A DNA stretch of 64,000 nucleotides from an uncultured Bacteroidales bacterium (GTDB lineage Bacteria > Bacteroidota > Bacteroidia > Bacteroidales > UBA932): assembly GCA_900316955.1 (NCBI GenBank), contig ONEX01000006.1, positions 1 to 64,000 on the forward strand, read 5' to 3'. The position numbers and the translations under genes were made by a program. The notes beneath the pieces were generated by a model that saw only the letters and a program-made list of their open reading frames with translations, searched no databases and was not told the DNA's origin. Shown here piece by piece: positions 1-8,511 of this stretch. Numbering within the stretch: the first letter of the stretch is position 1; each line of letters opens with the position of its first letter.

Positions 1-50
1 GAATAGCTATTATTTATTACCCCCGTAGGGGCACCTTTCCTACTATGTAC

Positions 51-98
51 AAAAAAGAAGGTGACCAATCAGTCAACTGACTTTTTAGTCACCTTCTT
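51..98 (-). terminator. Rho-independent terminator of the tdk operon
   Basis: An 11-base stem (AAGAAGGTGAC at 55-65 with GTCACCTTCTT at 88-98) encloses a 22-base loop that itself contains a small TCAGT/ACTGA hairpin. On the minus strand the stem is followed by a T run (bases 54-51), so it fits a terminator for the gene ending at 118. The inner hairpin is unusual for a plain terminator. Confidence 0.75.
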
Positions 99-117
99 CA
101 TTTTACGCGGCCGGAAA

Positions 118-687
118 CTAGAACCGCAGGGCCAGGCCCACGCCGGAAGGGGTGGGGCCGAAAGCGAGCTGCACGCCGGTCTGGGGCCCGAGGCCGGCCG
201 CGTCGCAGGTCTTGGCCAGTTTCTTGAGGTTGCTGTTTCCTACGCTGAGGAGGACGATGCCGGTAGTGCCGGCCGCCAGGCCGGCGATCATGCCGACGCC
301 GCCGATGTACACCCGGGGCCCGAGGTCCGCCCAGAGCTTGTCCACGGCTTCCTGGCCGCCGATGGCGGCGAAGATGGTGCCGACGAGGCCGGCCACGAGA
401 TAGACGCCGCCGAAGGCCGCGCCGGCCGCGGCGAGGGTGAAGCCGCCCGCGGTGAGGCCGATGCCCCAGCCGCGCTCCTTGCAGTACTTGTCCCAGGAGG
501 CGACCATGTCGGCACCGCCGACCTGGTTCAGGATGGCGTCCGTGGTCGCCCGGTCCAGTTTCATTCCCTGGAGGGCGAGCACGGTCCCTTTCTTCTTGAG
601 GTCGCCCTGATGCCATTCGGGGACATACTGGGCGAAGGCGCCGGCGGCCCACAGCAGGCCGAGCAGCAGGATGATGACTCTTTTCAT
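118..687 (-). CDS. Secreted glycine-rich hypothetical protein with OMP-like C-terminus
   Basis: 189 residues. The start is set at the ATG beginning MKRVIILLLGLLWAAGAFAQ, a clean signal peptide with an AFA-Q cleavage site; the longer reading frame upstream lies inside tdk and is discarded. After about 65 polar residues come two or three glycine/alanine-rich hydrophobic stretches (roughly residues 75-110 and 125-150). The protein ends in alternating hydrophobic residues and a terminal phenylalanine, as in many outer-membrane proteins. It starts 4 bases after the stop codon of tdk, so the two are probably co-transcribed. I recognise no characterised family and no function can be assigned. Confidence 0.75.
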   Translation of the reverse strand: MKRVIILLLGLLWAAGAFAQYVPEWHQGDLKKKGTVLALQGMKLDRATTDAILNQVGGADMVASWDKYCKERGWGIGLTAGGFTLAAAGAAFGGVYLVAGLVGTIFAAIGGQEAVDKLWADLGPRVYIGGVGMIAGLAAGTTGIVLLSVGNSNLKKLAKTCDAAGLGPQTGVQLAFGPTPSGVGLALRF

Positions 688-691
688 GGGC

Positions 692-1270
692 TTATCCTTC
701 CTTGTCTTCCAGGACCGCCTTGTTGTAGCAGTCGCGGCAGAGGGGTTCATAGGTATCCTTTTCACCGAGGACGACCAGTTTCTTGCTGGCGGAGAGACGG
801 TGCGAGTGGTTCGCGAGGGAGCCGCAGCGGACGCAGATGGCATGGACCTTCTGGACGTCCTCCGCGATGGCCATCAGGCCGGGCATGGGGCCGAAGGGCT
901 TCCCGAGGAAGTCCGTGTCCAGGCCGGCGATGATCACGCGGACGCCCCGGCCGGCGAGTTCCTGGACGACGCCGATGATGCTGTCGTCGAAGAACTGGGC
1001 CTCGTCGATGCCCACGACCTCGATGTCCGGGTCGATCTGGAGCATCCGGGCAGGGGTCTTGATGGGGGTGCAGGAAATGCTGTGGGAATCATGCGAGACC
1101 ACGTCCAGGTCCGAGTAGCGCTTGTCGATGGTGGGCTTGAACGTGGCGATTTTCTGCTTGGCGAACTGGGCCCGTTTGAGCCTCCGGATCAGTTCCTCCG
1201 TCTTGCCGGAGAACATCGAGCCGCAGATGACCTCGATGCTGCCCGATTTTTTTGTGTTTTCCAAAAACAT
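692..1270 (-). CDS. tdk: Thymidine kinase
   Basis: 192 residues, normal length for type II (TK1-like) thymidine kinases. It phosphorylates thymidine to dTMP in the cytoplasmic salvage pathway. The P-loop [11 protein letters not shown] lies near residue 17, the Walker B-like segment GIDEAQFF in the middle, and zinc-binding cysteine pairs CVRCGS and CRDC towards the C-terminus. A minus-strand -7 box (TATCTTTG) lies 28-35 bases upstream of the ATG. It is followed at 4 bases by the secreted hypothetical protein and is divergent from the Pro/Glu-repeat gene. Confidence 0.97.
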   Translation of the reverse strand: MFLENTKKSGSIEVICGSMFSGKTEELIRRLKRAQFAKQKIATFKPTIDKRYSDLDVVSHDSHSISCTPIKTPARMLQIDPDIEVVGIDEAQFFDDSIIGVVQELAGRGVRVIIAGLDTDFLGKPFGPMPGLMAIAEDVQKVHAICVRCGSLANHSHRLSASKKLVVLGEKDTYEPLCRDCYNKAVLEDKEG

Positions 1271-1297
1271 TTCCTTACTTTGTTAGGTTGACTTATG

Positions 1298-1305
1298 CAA
1301 AGATA
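1298..1305 (-). promoter_or_regulatory. Bacteroidota -7 box for tdk
   Basis: TATCTTTG on the minus strand, matching the Bacteroidota TAnnTTTG consensus, with a predicted start of transcription about 20-25 bases before the tdk ATG. A clear -33 box was not seen. Confidence 0.6.
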
Positions 1306-1312
1306 GTCATTT

Positions 1313-1957
1313 ATGGAGAATAATCGAACAGAAATCTTGCGGGAACTCGAAGCCGAACTCGCCGCGCTCAAGGAGAAGGTCCGCGCCTTCGAAGACAAGT
1401 TGGAAGCCTTCCGGCAGCTCCCCGAAGAGGACGCCCCGGAAGCGTCGGACTTCACCGACGTGGAGATCGGCGTCTCCGACCTCCCTGCCCCGGAACCGGT
1501 GCCGGTCCCGGAGCCTGTCGAAGGGCCGGAGCCCGAGCCCGTAATCGAGCCCGAGCCCGTCGTCGAGGAGATTCCGGAACAAGTCCGGAATGAGGAGCAG
1601 GAGCCCGTTCCGGTCCCTGAGCCTGTCGAAGGGCCGGAACCCGAACCGGAACCCGTTCCGGAGCCCAAGCCGGCGGTCCCGCGTCCGGAGACGGAGCGGC
1701 TGCCGTGGCGGCTGGACAAGCCGGGGATTTCGGTGAAGAACATCCGGAGCGGCATTTCGCTGTACGACCGGGCCTTGTTCATCGGCACCCTGTTCAAGGA
1801 GGACTACGCCCTGTATGACAAGACCATCGGCGAGCTGAACGCCCTGTCCACCCTGGACGAGGCGGTGGACTACCTGCTGGAGCGGTTCCCGGACTGGAAC
1901 CTCAAGTCCGACATCGTGTACAACTTCATGATGGCCATCCGCAAGAAACTGGGCTGA
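1313..1957 (+). CDS. Coiled-coil protein with Pro/Glu repeat linker, conserved C-terminal domain
   Basis: 214 residues, no signal peptide. Residues 1-37 are charged and predicted coiled coil. Residues about 58-125 are a low-complexity Pro/Glu/Val linker in which [16 protein letters not shown] occurs twice. Residues about 130-214 are an ordinary globular, helical-looking domain ([17 protein letters not shown], then [15 protein letters not shown]). The repeat DNA carries the CCTGTCGAAGG core of a palindromic repeat common in bacterial genomes, see findings. The gene overlaps rsmI by one base. The C-terminal domain looks like a Bacteroidota-specific uncharacterised domain; no function is assigned. 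Confidence 0.8.
   Translation: MENNRTEILRELEAELAALKEKVRAFEDKLEAFRQLPEEDAPEASDFTDVEIGVSDLPAPEPVPVPEPVEGPEPEPVIEPEPVVEEIPEQVRNEEQEPVPVPEPVEGPEPEPEPVPEPKPAVPRPETERLPWRLDKPGISVKNIRSGISLYDRALFIGTLFKEDYALYDKTIGELNALSTLDEAVDYLLERFPDWNLKSDIVYNFMMAIRKKLG
1497..1647 (+). repeat. Two copies of a palindromic repeat inside a coding region
   Basis: Two near-identical segments, about 1500-1537 and 1609-1646, share the core GAGCCTGTCGAAGGGCCGGA and encode [11 protein letters not shown]. The reverse complement CCCTTCGACAGGCTC is the core of a palindromic element familiar from intergenic regions of many bacteria. In-frame spread of the element explains the low-complexity linker of the host protein. Confidence 0.7.
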
Positions 1958-2694
1958 TGGCGGGGAAGCTTTTCATCGTCCCGACTCCGGTCGGGAACCT
2001 GGACGACATGACCTTCCGGGCCGTACAGGTCCTGAAGGAGGCGGACCTGATCCTCGCGGAGGACACCCGCACCAGCTCGGTGCTCCTCCACCATTACGAC
2101 ATCCACCGTCCCCTCCAGTCGCACCACAAGTTCAACGAGCACCAGACGGTGCAGCTCGTCAAGGAGCGCATCCTGGGCGGGCTGAACGTCGCCCTCGTGA
2201 GCGACGCCGGCACGCCCGGCATCTCCGATCCGGGCTTCCTGCTGGCCCGCACCTGCGCGGAGGAAGGGATCGAGGTCCAGACCCTCCCGGGCGCCACGGC
2301 CTGCATCCCGGCCATCGTCTCCTCCGGCCTGCCGTGCGACCGCTTCTGCTTCGAGGGCTTCCTCCCGCAGAAGAAAGGCCGCCAGACCCTCCTCACCTCC
2401 CTGGAGGCGGAAACCCGCACCATGGTCTTCTACGAGTCGCCCTACCGGCTCGTGAAGACGCTGGAACAGCTGGCCGATCACTTCGGACCGGAGCGCCGCT
2501 GCTCCGTCGCCCGTGAAATCTCCAAGCTCCACGAGGAGCACCGCAGAGGCACCCTCCAGAAAGTCGCCGCCTGGTTCCGGGAGCATGAACCCAAGGGCGA
2601 AATCGTCATCGTCGTGGCCGGCGCGGAGCCGGTGAAACCTGTCAAACAGAAGCGTTATGGAAGAGGGGAAGAGACAGAAGACCCTGAAGAGTAG
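1957..2694 (+). CDS. rsmI: 16S rRNA (cytidine(1402)-2'-O)-methyltransferase
   Basis: 245 residues of the tetrapyrrole-methylase fold. It 2'-O-methylates C1402 in the ribosomal P site using SAM. Diagnostic segments are VPTPVGNLDDMTFRA at the N-terminus, LAEDTRTSS, SDAGTPGISDPG and GFLPQKKGRQ. The length fits the shorter RsmI forms that lack the C-terminal extension seen in E. coli. The ATG overlaps the preceding stop by one base, and the last 38 bases overlap the next gene, so translation of the three genes is probably coupled. Confidence 0.95.
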   Translation: MAGKLFIVPTPVGNLDDMTFRAVQVLKEADLILAEDTRTSSVLLHHYDIHRPLQSHHKFNEHQTVQLVKERILGGLNVALVSDAGTPGISDPGFLLARTCAEEGIEVQTLPGATACIPAIVSSGLPCDRFCFEGFLPQKKGRQTLLTSLEAETRTMVFYESPYRLVKTLEQLADHFGPERRCSVAREISKLHEEHRRGTLQKVAAWFREHEPKGEIVIVVAGAEPVKPVKQKRYGRGEETEDPEE

Positions 2695-3577
2695 CTTCAC
2701 CACGGGCGCCATCGCCCTCGTATTCCTCATCATCGGATTCGAAACCGCCCTGTTCGTGCACAAGGCGGCGGTGACGCGTCTGGTCGCGGACCGCGACCAC
2801 CCGGACACCGTGTACGTCGTGCAGCGGGTCCGGCCGAAAGCGGAACCGCAGGCGGAGCCGGCAGAGGAGCCGGAGGAAACGGAGTCCGACACGGTCTATT
2901 ACCGGAAGCCGGCGGACCGCAGCCCGGACGCCGTCCGCATCCGGGAGAAGGCGTCCCCGCGCCGCGTGGAGTCCTTCCGCTTCAATCCGAACACCGTCTC
3001 GCTGGAGGACCTGATGCGCCTGGGCTTCTCGGAGAAGCAGGCCCAGTCCATCCTGAACTACCGCGCCAAGGGCGGCCGCTTCCGCCGGCCTGCGGACTTC
3101 GCAAAATCTTATGTCGTAGCCGATTCCGTCTTCGACCGCCTGGAACCCTACATCGACATCCCCCGCATCGACCTGAACAAGGCCGACAGCGCCGCCTTCG
3201 AGACGCTACCCGGCATCGGCCCGTATTTCGCGTCCAGGATGGTGTCCTACCGGGCCTCGCTCGGGGGCTATTCGCACCCGGAGCAACTGCTGGACATCTA
3301 CCATTTCGACCGGGAGAAATACGACGCCCTGAAGGACCTGATCACCTGCTCGCCGCCGGAGCCTTATCCCCTCTGGACGCTCTCGGAGCGCGATCTGGCC
3401 CGTCACCCCTACCTCTCCAAGGACGAGGCCCATTCCATCGTCCTGTACCGCACCCATCAGCCGCAGGAAGCCTGGACCCTCGAAGGGCTGCGCAAGGCCG
3501 GCATCCTTTCGGAGGAGCACTATGGGAAACTGTCCCGGTGCGTATTAGCGGGAGATTCCGGGTCAAGCCCGGAATGA
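2657..3577 (+). CDS. Membrane-anchored helix-hairpin-helix protein (ComEA-like repeats)
   Basis: 306 residues. A short cytoplasmic N-terminus is followed by one membrane segment (about 17-36), an Ala/Glu/Pro linker, then tandem helix-hairpin-helix units: FNPNTVSLEDLMRLGFSEKQ near 115, IDLNKADSAAFETLPGIGPY near 175 and a degenerate third near 240. Such domains bind DNA non-specifically; a role in DNA uptake or repair is inference only. It begins inside the end of rsmI. The last residues (DSGSSPE and stop) are encoded by a dispersed palindromic repeat, so the C-terminus appears to have been rewritten by its insertion. Confidence 0.85.
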   Translation: MEEGKRQKTLKSSFTTGAIALVFLIIGFETALFVHKAAVTRLVADRDHPDTVYVVQRVRPKAEPQAEPAEEPEETESDTVYYRKPADRSPDAVRIREKASPRRVESFRFNPNTVSLEDLMRLGFSEKQAQSILNYRAKGGRFRRPADFAKSYVVADSVFDRLEPYIDIPRIDLNKADSAAFETLPGIGPYFASRMVSYRASLGGYSHPEQLLDIYHFDREKYDALKDLITCSPPEPYPLWTLSERDLARHPYLSKDEAHSIVLYRTHQPQEAWTLEGLRKAGILSEEHYGKLSRCVLAGDSGSSPE

Positions 3578-3580
3578 GGG
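3549..3580 (+). repeat. Dispersed 32-base palindromic repeat, copy 1
   Basis: Centre ATTCCGGG-TCAAG-CCCGGAAT (3555-3575). The 32 bases are identical, in inverted orientation, to 35386-35417. It supplies the last codons and stop of the helix-hairpin-helix gene. Confidence 0.85.
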
Positions 3581-3596
3581 AGAGGGACGGAATGAC

Positions 3597-4874
3597 CTAT
3601 TCCACCAGGGAGGTGGCGGTGTTCCAGGCGATGTTCTCTTTGTAGAAGTTGTCCAGGAACTCGGTGCCGTGGTAAATGTCCCGCCGGTAGTAGGGATAGG
3701 CGGGCAGATACATCGCGAGACCGCAGACGCGGTTCAGTTTCACGTCGATGAACCGGGGGGTATGGGCCTCGAACACGATCGCTTCGTCCAGGGCGGCCTG
3801 GAGCGCGGCGAGGTCCGACTCCGTCGCGCCGGCCTCCCGGATCATGTCCTTGAGGTCGAAGAAAGCGTAGTAGCGCTTGCTGCCCATCATGCGGTCATAC
3901 ACCTGGACATTCGCGCCGCTGAGGTTCCGGATGCCGGAACGGTACCGGTTGAAAAGGTCCCGGCAGACGTCGGCCAGGGGATCCAGCCGGCTGCAGTCCA
4001 CCAGGGTGATGGTGGCCCCATACACGGAGTCGTTCACGTAGGCGCCGTAGTAGTCCTGGCAGACGGCCTGCAAATCCGGGACCTCCGGTTTGAGCAGATG
4101 CTCGGTGAGGCTCCGGAAATTCAGGCCCGCCGACGGAATCTCGCAGGGGGAAGCGACCAGGAACGAGCAGACGTTCCGCAGTTCCCAGGCGACCTCCACG
4201 GTGCCCATCAGACAGGCGTCGAACAGGATGTAGTCCAGTTTGTAGGGGATGGCGGCCGCCAGGTCCTTGATCTCCATCTCCTGCGTCCGGGACCCGGAGG
4301 AATAATACTCCTGGCCGAACGTCTTGAACCGCGGGCTCCAGGAAATGGAGCTGCCCCGATCCGTGCCCTCGTACTGCTTGGGATTGCTGAAGTAGCCTTC
4401 CGGCAGATAGCCGGTGGCGTGGGAGGAGAAGACGGCGCCGTAACCGGCCGCCGGGAATTCCTCCCGGACCCAGTTGAACACTTCCGTCATCATCTCCTTG
4501 TTGGCGACGGGCGTGCCCGCCGGCCAGGCCTTGAGCGTGTCCGCGCAGGGCTCGCCATGCTCGCTGTACAGCCGGTAGATGACCGGGGCCGTGTCCTGGG
4601 TATAGACCCGCCGGTTGTCCGGCGTCTGGTGGCTGAAGACGAGGACGACATCCTCATTCCGCCCCTTTTCGGGGAGATATCCCTGCCGAAGGACGTTGAT
4701 GTTGCGGTTGATGTCGTTGCTCAGGGAGTTGAATCCGGCCTCGTACAGGAGCAGCACCTGGCGGGTTTCCTTTCCGAAAGGGCCCATGGACAGGGTCACG
4801 TTCAAACCGTCCCGCTCGCAGGAGCAGAACAGCAGGGCCAGGACGGACAGGAGTATGAGCCGGACTTTCGCCAT
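3597..4874 (-). CDS. Clostripain-family (C11) cysteine peptidase lipoprotein
   Basis: 425 residues. I chose the ATG giving MAKVRLILLSVLALLFCSC, a lipoprotein signal with acylated Cys near residue 19. The family dyad is visible: His152 in FSSHATGYLP and Cys221 in LFDACLMGT. The family cleaves after basic residues; clostripain itself after arginine. As a lipoprotein it should sit in the periplasm or on the cell surface. A TAnnTTTG box (TAACTTTG, 4893-4900, minus) lies about 20 bases upstream. It is divergent from the M49 peptidase gene, with which it shares a compact promoter region. Confidence 0.88.
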   Translation of the reverse strand: MAKVRLILLSVLALLFCSCERDGLNVTLSMGPFGKETRQVLLLYEAGFNSLSNDINRNINVLRQGYLPEKGRNEDVVLVFSHQTPDNRRVYTQDTAPVIYRLYSEHGEPCADTLKAWPAGTPVANKEMMTEVFNWVREEFPAAGYGAVFSSHATGYLPEGYFSNPKQYEGTDRGSSISWSPRFKTFGQEYYSSGSRTQEMEIKDLAAAIPYKLDYILFDACLMGTVEVAWELRNVCSFLVASPCEIPSAGLNFRSLTEHLLKPEVPDLQAVCQDYYGAYVNDSVYGATITLVDCSRLDPLADVCRDLFNRYRSGIRNLSGANVQVYDRMMGSKRYYAFFDLKDMIREAGATESDLAALQAALDEAIVFEAHTPRFIDVKLNRVCGLAMYLPAYPYYRRDIYHGTEFLDNFYKENIAWNTATSLVE

Positions 4875-4892
4875 AAAAACCGGTATGTCGGG

Positions 4893-4921
4893 CAAAGTTA
4901 ATGATTTATTTCATAATTTTG
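4893..4921. promoter_or_regulatory. Divergent -7 boxes for the C11 and M49 peptidase genes
   Basis: TAACTTTG on the minus strand (4893-4900) faces the C11 gene; TAATTTTG on the plus strand (4914-4921) lies 17 bases before the M49 ATG. Both fit TAnnTTTG. The boxes are only about 13 bases apart, so polymerases could not easily occupy both at once. Confidence 0.5.
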
Positions 4922-4937
4922 CACCAAATTGACACCT

Positions 4938-6932
4938 ATGAAACGTTTCTGCAAGATGATGATGACACTGGGAGCCGCCGCCCTCGTGGGCGCCTGCTCG
5001 GAAAAGAAGGCCGAAGAGCCGTTCCGCTATACCGTCGATTCTTTCGCCGACCTCAAGGTCATGCGATACCAGGTCCCCGGGTGGGACAGCCTCTCCTTGA
5101 AACAGAAGGAGTACGCGTATCACCTCGCCGAAGCCGCCAAGTACGGCCGCGACATCCTCTGGGACCAGAACTGCCGGGACAACCTCCGCGTCCGCCACGC
5201 GGTGGAGAACATCCTGGAGAACTACAAAGGAGACCGCAAGAGCGCTGATTTCGAAGCCTTTACAGTCTATGCCAAGCGTCTGTTCTTCTCCAACGGCATC
5301 CACCACCACTATGCCGAGGACAAATTCTTCCCGGCCTGCCCGCAGCCCTATTTCGCGGAGCTGCTGAAAGCGGTCGGCATCGACGACGACGACCTCATGG
5401 ACGTCATCTACAATCCGGAAAGATATCCCCAGCGCCGCTCCACGGAGACTTCCGGCGACATCGTGAAACTTTCCGCCGTGAACTTCTATGACGGCGTCAC
5501 CCGTGACGAGGTGGAGCGGTACTACGCCGGGATCATGGACCCGAAGGACAACTGCCCCATCTCCTACGGCCTCAACACGAAGGTCGTCAAGGGCGCGGAC
5601 GGCGTCGTCCGGGAACTGCCCTGGAAGGTGGGCGGCATCTACTCCCCCGCCCTCGAGAAGATCTGCGACGAGCTCCTGAAAGCCCGCGAAGTGGCCGAGA
5701 ACGATATCCAGGCCCGCGCCCTGGGCCTGCTGGTGGACTACTACCGCACCGGCGACCTCCGCAAGTGGGACGAGTTCAACATCGAATGGGTGAAGGACAC
5801 CCTCGGCACCGTGGACTTCATCAACGGGTTCGTCGAGGACTACAACGACCCGCTCGGCCGCAAGGGCGCCTGGGAGGGATATGTCAACATCAAGGACTTC
5901 GACGCCTCCCGCCGCACCGAGACCCTGAGCGCGAACGCGCAGTGGTTCGAGGACCACTCCCCCGTGGACCCGCGCTTCAAGAAGGCCACCGTCAAGGGCG
6001 TTTCCGCGAAGGTCATCAACGCCGTGTGCCTCGCCGGCGACAGCTATCCGTCCACCCCGATCGGCATCAACCTCCCGAACGCCGACTGGATCCGCAAGGA
6101 CCACGGCTCCAAGAGCGTGACCATCGCGAACATCACCCACACCTATGACTATTCCGCGCAGGAATTCCCGAAGAGCGTGCTCTCCGAGTTCGCCTGGGAC
6201 GAGGCGGAAGTCGCCCGCAGCAAGCAGTGGGGCACCGTCGCCGACGAGATCCACACCGACCTGCACGAATGCCTGGGCCACGGCTCCGGCCAGCTGCTGC
6301 CGGGCGTGTCCACCACCGCGATGGGCGAATACGCCTCCGCCCTGGAGGAAGCCCGCGCGGACCTCTTCGGCCTCTACTACACGGCCGACCCGAAGATGGT
6401 CGAGCTGGGCATCATGCCCGACCCGGAGGCCTACAAGGCCGAATACGACAGCTACATCCGCAACGGCCTGATGGTGCAGTTCAACCGCGTGGAGCTGGGC
6501 CGGCCCAACACCGAGGCCCACATGCAGAACCGCAAGCTCGTCGCCGAATGGTGCTTCGAGAAGGGCGCCGCGGACAACGTCATCGAGAAGAAGGTCCGCG
6601 ACGGCAAGACCTATTTCGTGGTCAATGACTACGGCAAGCTCCGCGCCCTCTTCGCCGAACTCCTCGCCGAGATCCAGCGCATCAAGTCCGAGGGCGACTA
6701 CGCCGCCGGCAAGAACCTCATCGAGACCTATGCCATCCACATCGACCCGGTCCTCCACAAGGAGGTGAAGGAGCGCTACGACGCCCTGGGCCTGAAGCCG
6801 TACGGCGGTTTCATCAACCCGGAGATCCGGCCGGTGGAGAAGGACGGAAAAGTCGTCGACTACGAAGTCGTGTACTCCGACGACTACCTCGGGCAGATGC
6901 TCGAATACGGCCGCAAGTACGGCACCCTCTGA
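4938..6932 (+). CDS. Dipeptidyl peptidase III-like metallopeptidase (family M49), lipoprotein
   Basis: 664 residues. The ATG at 4938 gives MKRFCKMMMTLGAAALVGAC, a lipoprotein signal; an in-frame TTG 9 bases upstream is less likely. The zinc motif is HECLGH (residues 443-448) with the second metal/catalytic segment EEARAD (470-475), the M49 signature. DPP III enzymes release dipeptides from the N-terminus of short peptides. The lipoprotein signal implies that peptides are cut in the periplasm. The stop overlaps the ATG of the Xer recombinase by one base. Confidence 0.92.
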   Translation: MKRFCKMMMTLGAAALVGACSEKKAEEPFRYTVDSFADLKVMRYQVPGWDSLSLKQKEYAYHLAEAAKYGRDILWDQNCRDNLRVRHAVENILENYKGDRKSADFEAFTVYAKRLFFSNGIHHHYAEDKFFPACPQPYFAELLKAVGIDDDDLMDVIYNPERYPQRRSTETSGDIVKLSAVNFYDGVTRDEVERYYAGIMDPKDNCPISYGLNTKVVKGADGVVRELPWKVGGIYSPALEKICDELLKAREVAENDIQARALGLLVDYYRTGDLRKWDEFNIEWVKDTLGTVDFINGFVEDYNDPLGRKGAWEGYVNIKDFDASRRTETLSANAQWFEDHSPVDPRFKKATVKGVSAKVINAVCLAGDSYPSTPIGINLPNADWIRKDHGSKSVTIANITHTYDYSAQEFPKSVLSEFAWDEAEVARSKQWGTVADEIHTDLHECLGHGSGQLLPGVSTTAMGEYASALEEARADLFGLYYTADPKMVELGIMPDPEAYKAEYDSYIRNGLMVQFNRVELGRPNTEAHMQNRKLVAEWCFEKGAADNVIEKKVRDGKTYFVVNDYGKLRALFAELLAEIQRIKSEGDYAAGKNLIETYAIHIDPVLHKEVKERYDALGLKPYGGFINPEIRPVEKDGKVVDYEVVYSDDYLGQMLEYGRKYGTL

Positions 6933-7807
6933 TGGGCCGCATCGCCGAGGATTTCCGCAACTACCTGCGGATCGAGCGCGGGATGTCGCCGAACACGGTG
7001 GCATCCTACGCCCGGGACGTGGAGGGACTCCTCGCAGCCTATGAAGGATACCGCCCGGCCGACATCGGCACGGCGGAAGTGGAGCGTTATCTCTCGGAAC
7101 GCATCCAGAAGGGCCTTTCCAAGCGCTCCCAGGCCCGGATGCTCAGTTCCTTCCGTTCCTTCTTCAACTGGTGCATCGAGGAAGGCGACCTGAAGGACAA
7201 CCCCTGCGACCGCATCGACGCGCCCAAGCTCGGGAAGTATCTCCCCGCCGTCCTGTCGGTGGAAGAGGTCGACGCCATCATCTCCTCGGTGGACACCCGG
7301 AACCCGGCCGGCCTGCGGAACCGCGCCATCCTGGAAGTCCTGTACGGCTGCGGCCTCCGCGTGAGCGAATGCACCGGTCTCCTGATCTCCCACGTCCACC
7401 TGGACGAAGGCTATGTCGATGTCGTGGGCAAGGGCAACAAGCAGCGCGTCATCCCCCTCGGGGAAATGGCCGCCGAGGCCATCCGGAATTACCTCCCCGC
7501 CCGGCCGGAACCGGCCGCCCGCGCCTTCGAGGACGTCCTGTTCCTGAACCGGAACGGCCGTCCCCTCAGCCGCGTGTACGTCTTCGGCGTCGTCAAGGAC
7601 CAGGCGATGGCCGCGGGCATCCACAAGGAAATCTCCCCCCACACCTTCCGCCACTCCTTCGCCACCCACCTCATCGAAGGCGGGGCGGACCTCCGCATCG
7701 TCCAGGAAATGCTCGGCCACGAATCCATCCTCACCACCGAGATCTACACCCACATCGACTCCTCCACCTGGCAGGCCGCCGTCCTGGCGCACCATCCCCG
7801 GAAATAA
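6932..7807 (+). CDS. xerD: Site-specific tyrosine recombinase, XerC/XerD type
   Basis: 291 residues, full length for Xer recombinases. The N-terminal SAM-like core-binding domain covers about 1-90 and the catalytic domain about 100-291. Catalytic residues are all present: Arg143 (CGLRVSE), Lys167 (GKGNKQR), His237 and Arg240 (HTFRHSFATHL), His263 (GHESILTTEIYTH) and nucleophile Tyr272. It resolves chromosome dimers at dif with its partner. XerC and XerD cannot be separated securely from sequence alone. There is no sign of an adjacent integrated element, so this is the housekeeping enzyme. Confidence 0.92.
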   Translation: MGRIAEDFRNYLRIERGMSPNTVASYARDVEGLLAAYEGYRPADIGTAEVERYLSERIQKGLSKRSQARMLSSFRSFFNWCIEEGDLKDNPCDRIDAPKLGKYLPAVLSVEEVDAIISSVDTRNPAGLRNRAILEVLYGCGLRVSECTGLLISHVHLDEGYVDVVGKGNKQRVIPLGEMAAEAIRNYLPARPEPAARAFEDVLFLNRNGRPLSRVYVFGVVKDQAMAAGIHKEISPHTFRHSFATHLIEGGADLRIVQEMLGHESILTTEIYTHIDSSTWQAAVLAHHPRK

Positions 7808-7838
7808 TTTGCAAATCAAAAAAATATCCGTATCTTTG
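7808..7838 (+). promoter_or_regulatory. Promoter of rplY
   Basis: TTTGC at 7808-7812 and TATCTTTG at 7831-7838, separated by 18 bases, a textbook Bacteroidota -33/-7 pair. The leader of about 80 bases before rplY contains GCGC-TTAAAAAA-GCGC, a weak hairpin just after the predicted start. Confidence 0.8.
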
Positions 7839-7923
7839 CGCGCTTAAAAAAGCGCAAGGCTTTTTGGTGCAATGGGGTCTTTGAAACAGAAGACTGAGTA
7901 ACACATTTTTAAATTAAAGTACA

Positions 7924-8511
7924 ATGAAGCATTTCCAGCTGAACGGCCAGATCCGCGAGAAGGGTAACAAGGCCGTCATCAAGGCGTTCCGCCGCCAGGG
8001 CCTCGTCCCCTGCAATCTCTATGGTCTCGGTATGGACAACGTCCTGTTCACCGTCGTCGAGAAGGAGCTGATGGGCCTGACCCACACCCCCGCCTCCTAC
8101 ATCGTGGACCTCAACCTCGATGGCAAGGTGTACACCGCCATCGCCCACGAGTACCAGTGGCACCCGGTGGATGACAACTGCCTGCACGTGGACTTCCTCG
8201 CCGTGAACGAGGAGAAGCCCGTCACCATCAACGTTCCCCTCAACATCTTCGGTCACCCGGTGGGTGTCCAGGCCGGCGGTAAGTTCACCCAGCTTGCCCG
8301 CTCCCTGAAGGTCAAGGCCCTGATGAAGGACCTCCCCGACCAGCTTGACATCGACGTCACCCCGCTGAACATCAACGACCGCATGGTCGCCGGCGACCTC
8401 AAGTTCGAGGGCCTGCAGATCGTGTCCGACAAGAACACCATCATCTGCCGTGTGAGCGCCACCCGCGCCATGCAGCAGGCCGCCATGGAGGCCGCCAAGG
8501 CCGCGAAGTAA
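7924..8511 (+). CDS. rplY: 50S ribosomal protein L25 (CTC form)
   Basis: 195 residues, the long TL5/CTC-type L25 with an N-terminal 5S rRNA-binding domain (about 1-95) and a C-terminal beta domain (about 96-180). It begins MKHFQLNGQIREKGNKAVIK with the L25 pattern RRQGLVPCNLYG. It binds 5S rRNA in the large subunit. It is the first gene after its own promoter, and its stop overlaps the start of pth by one base; the rplY-pth pairing is common in bacteria. Confidence 0.95.
   Translation: MKHFQLNGQIREKGNKAVIKAFRRQGLVPCNLYGLGMDNVLFTVVEKELMGLTHTPASYIVDLNLDGKVYTAIAHEYQWHPVDDNCLHVDFLAVNEEKPVTINVPLNIFGHPVGVQAGGKFTQLARSLKVKALMKDLPDQLDIDVTPLNINDRMVAGDLKFEGLQIVSDKNTIICRVSATRAMQQAAMEAAKAAK

Noticed and set aside
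1497-1647. The Pro/Glu repeats as a CRISPR or minisatellite array
   Set aside because: There are only two copies, no regular spacer, and the frame is maintained through a conserved protein.
4929-4937. TTG as the start of the M49 peptidase (and similar TTGs before the M6 and polA genes)
   Set aside because: In each case an ATG nine bases later gives a clean signal peptide or the standard N-terminus.
6932-7807. The Xer-type recombinase as an integrase marking a mobile element
   Set aside because: Its length and motifs fit the chromosomal Xer enzymes, and there is no attachment site, tRNA or phage or conjugation gene nearby.
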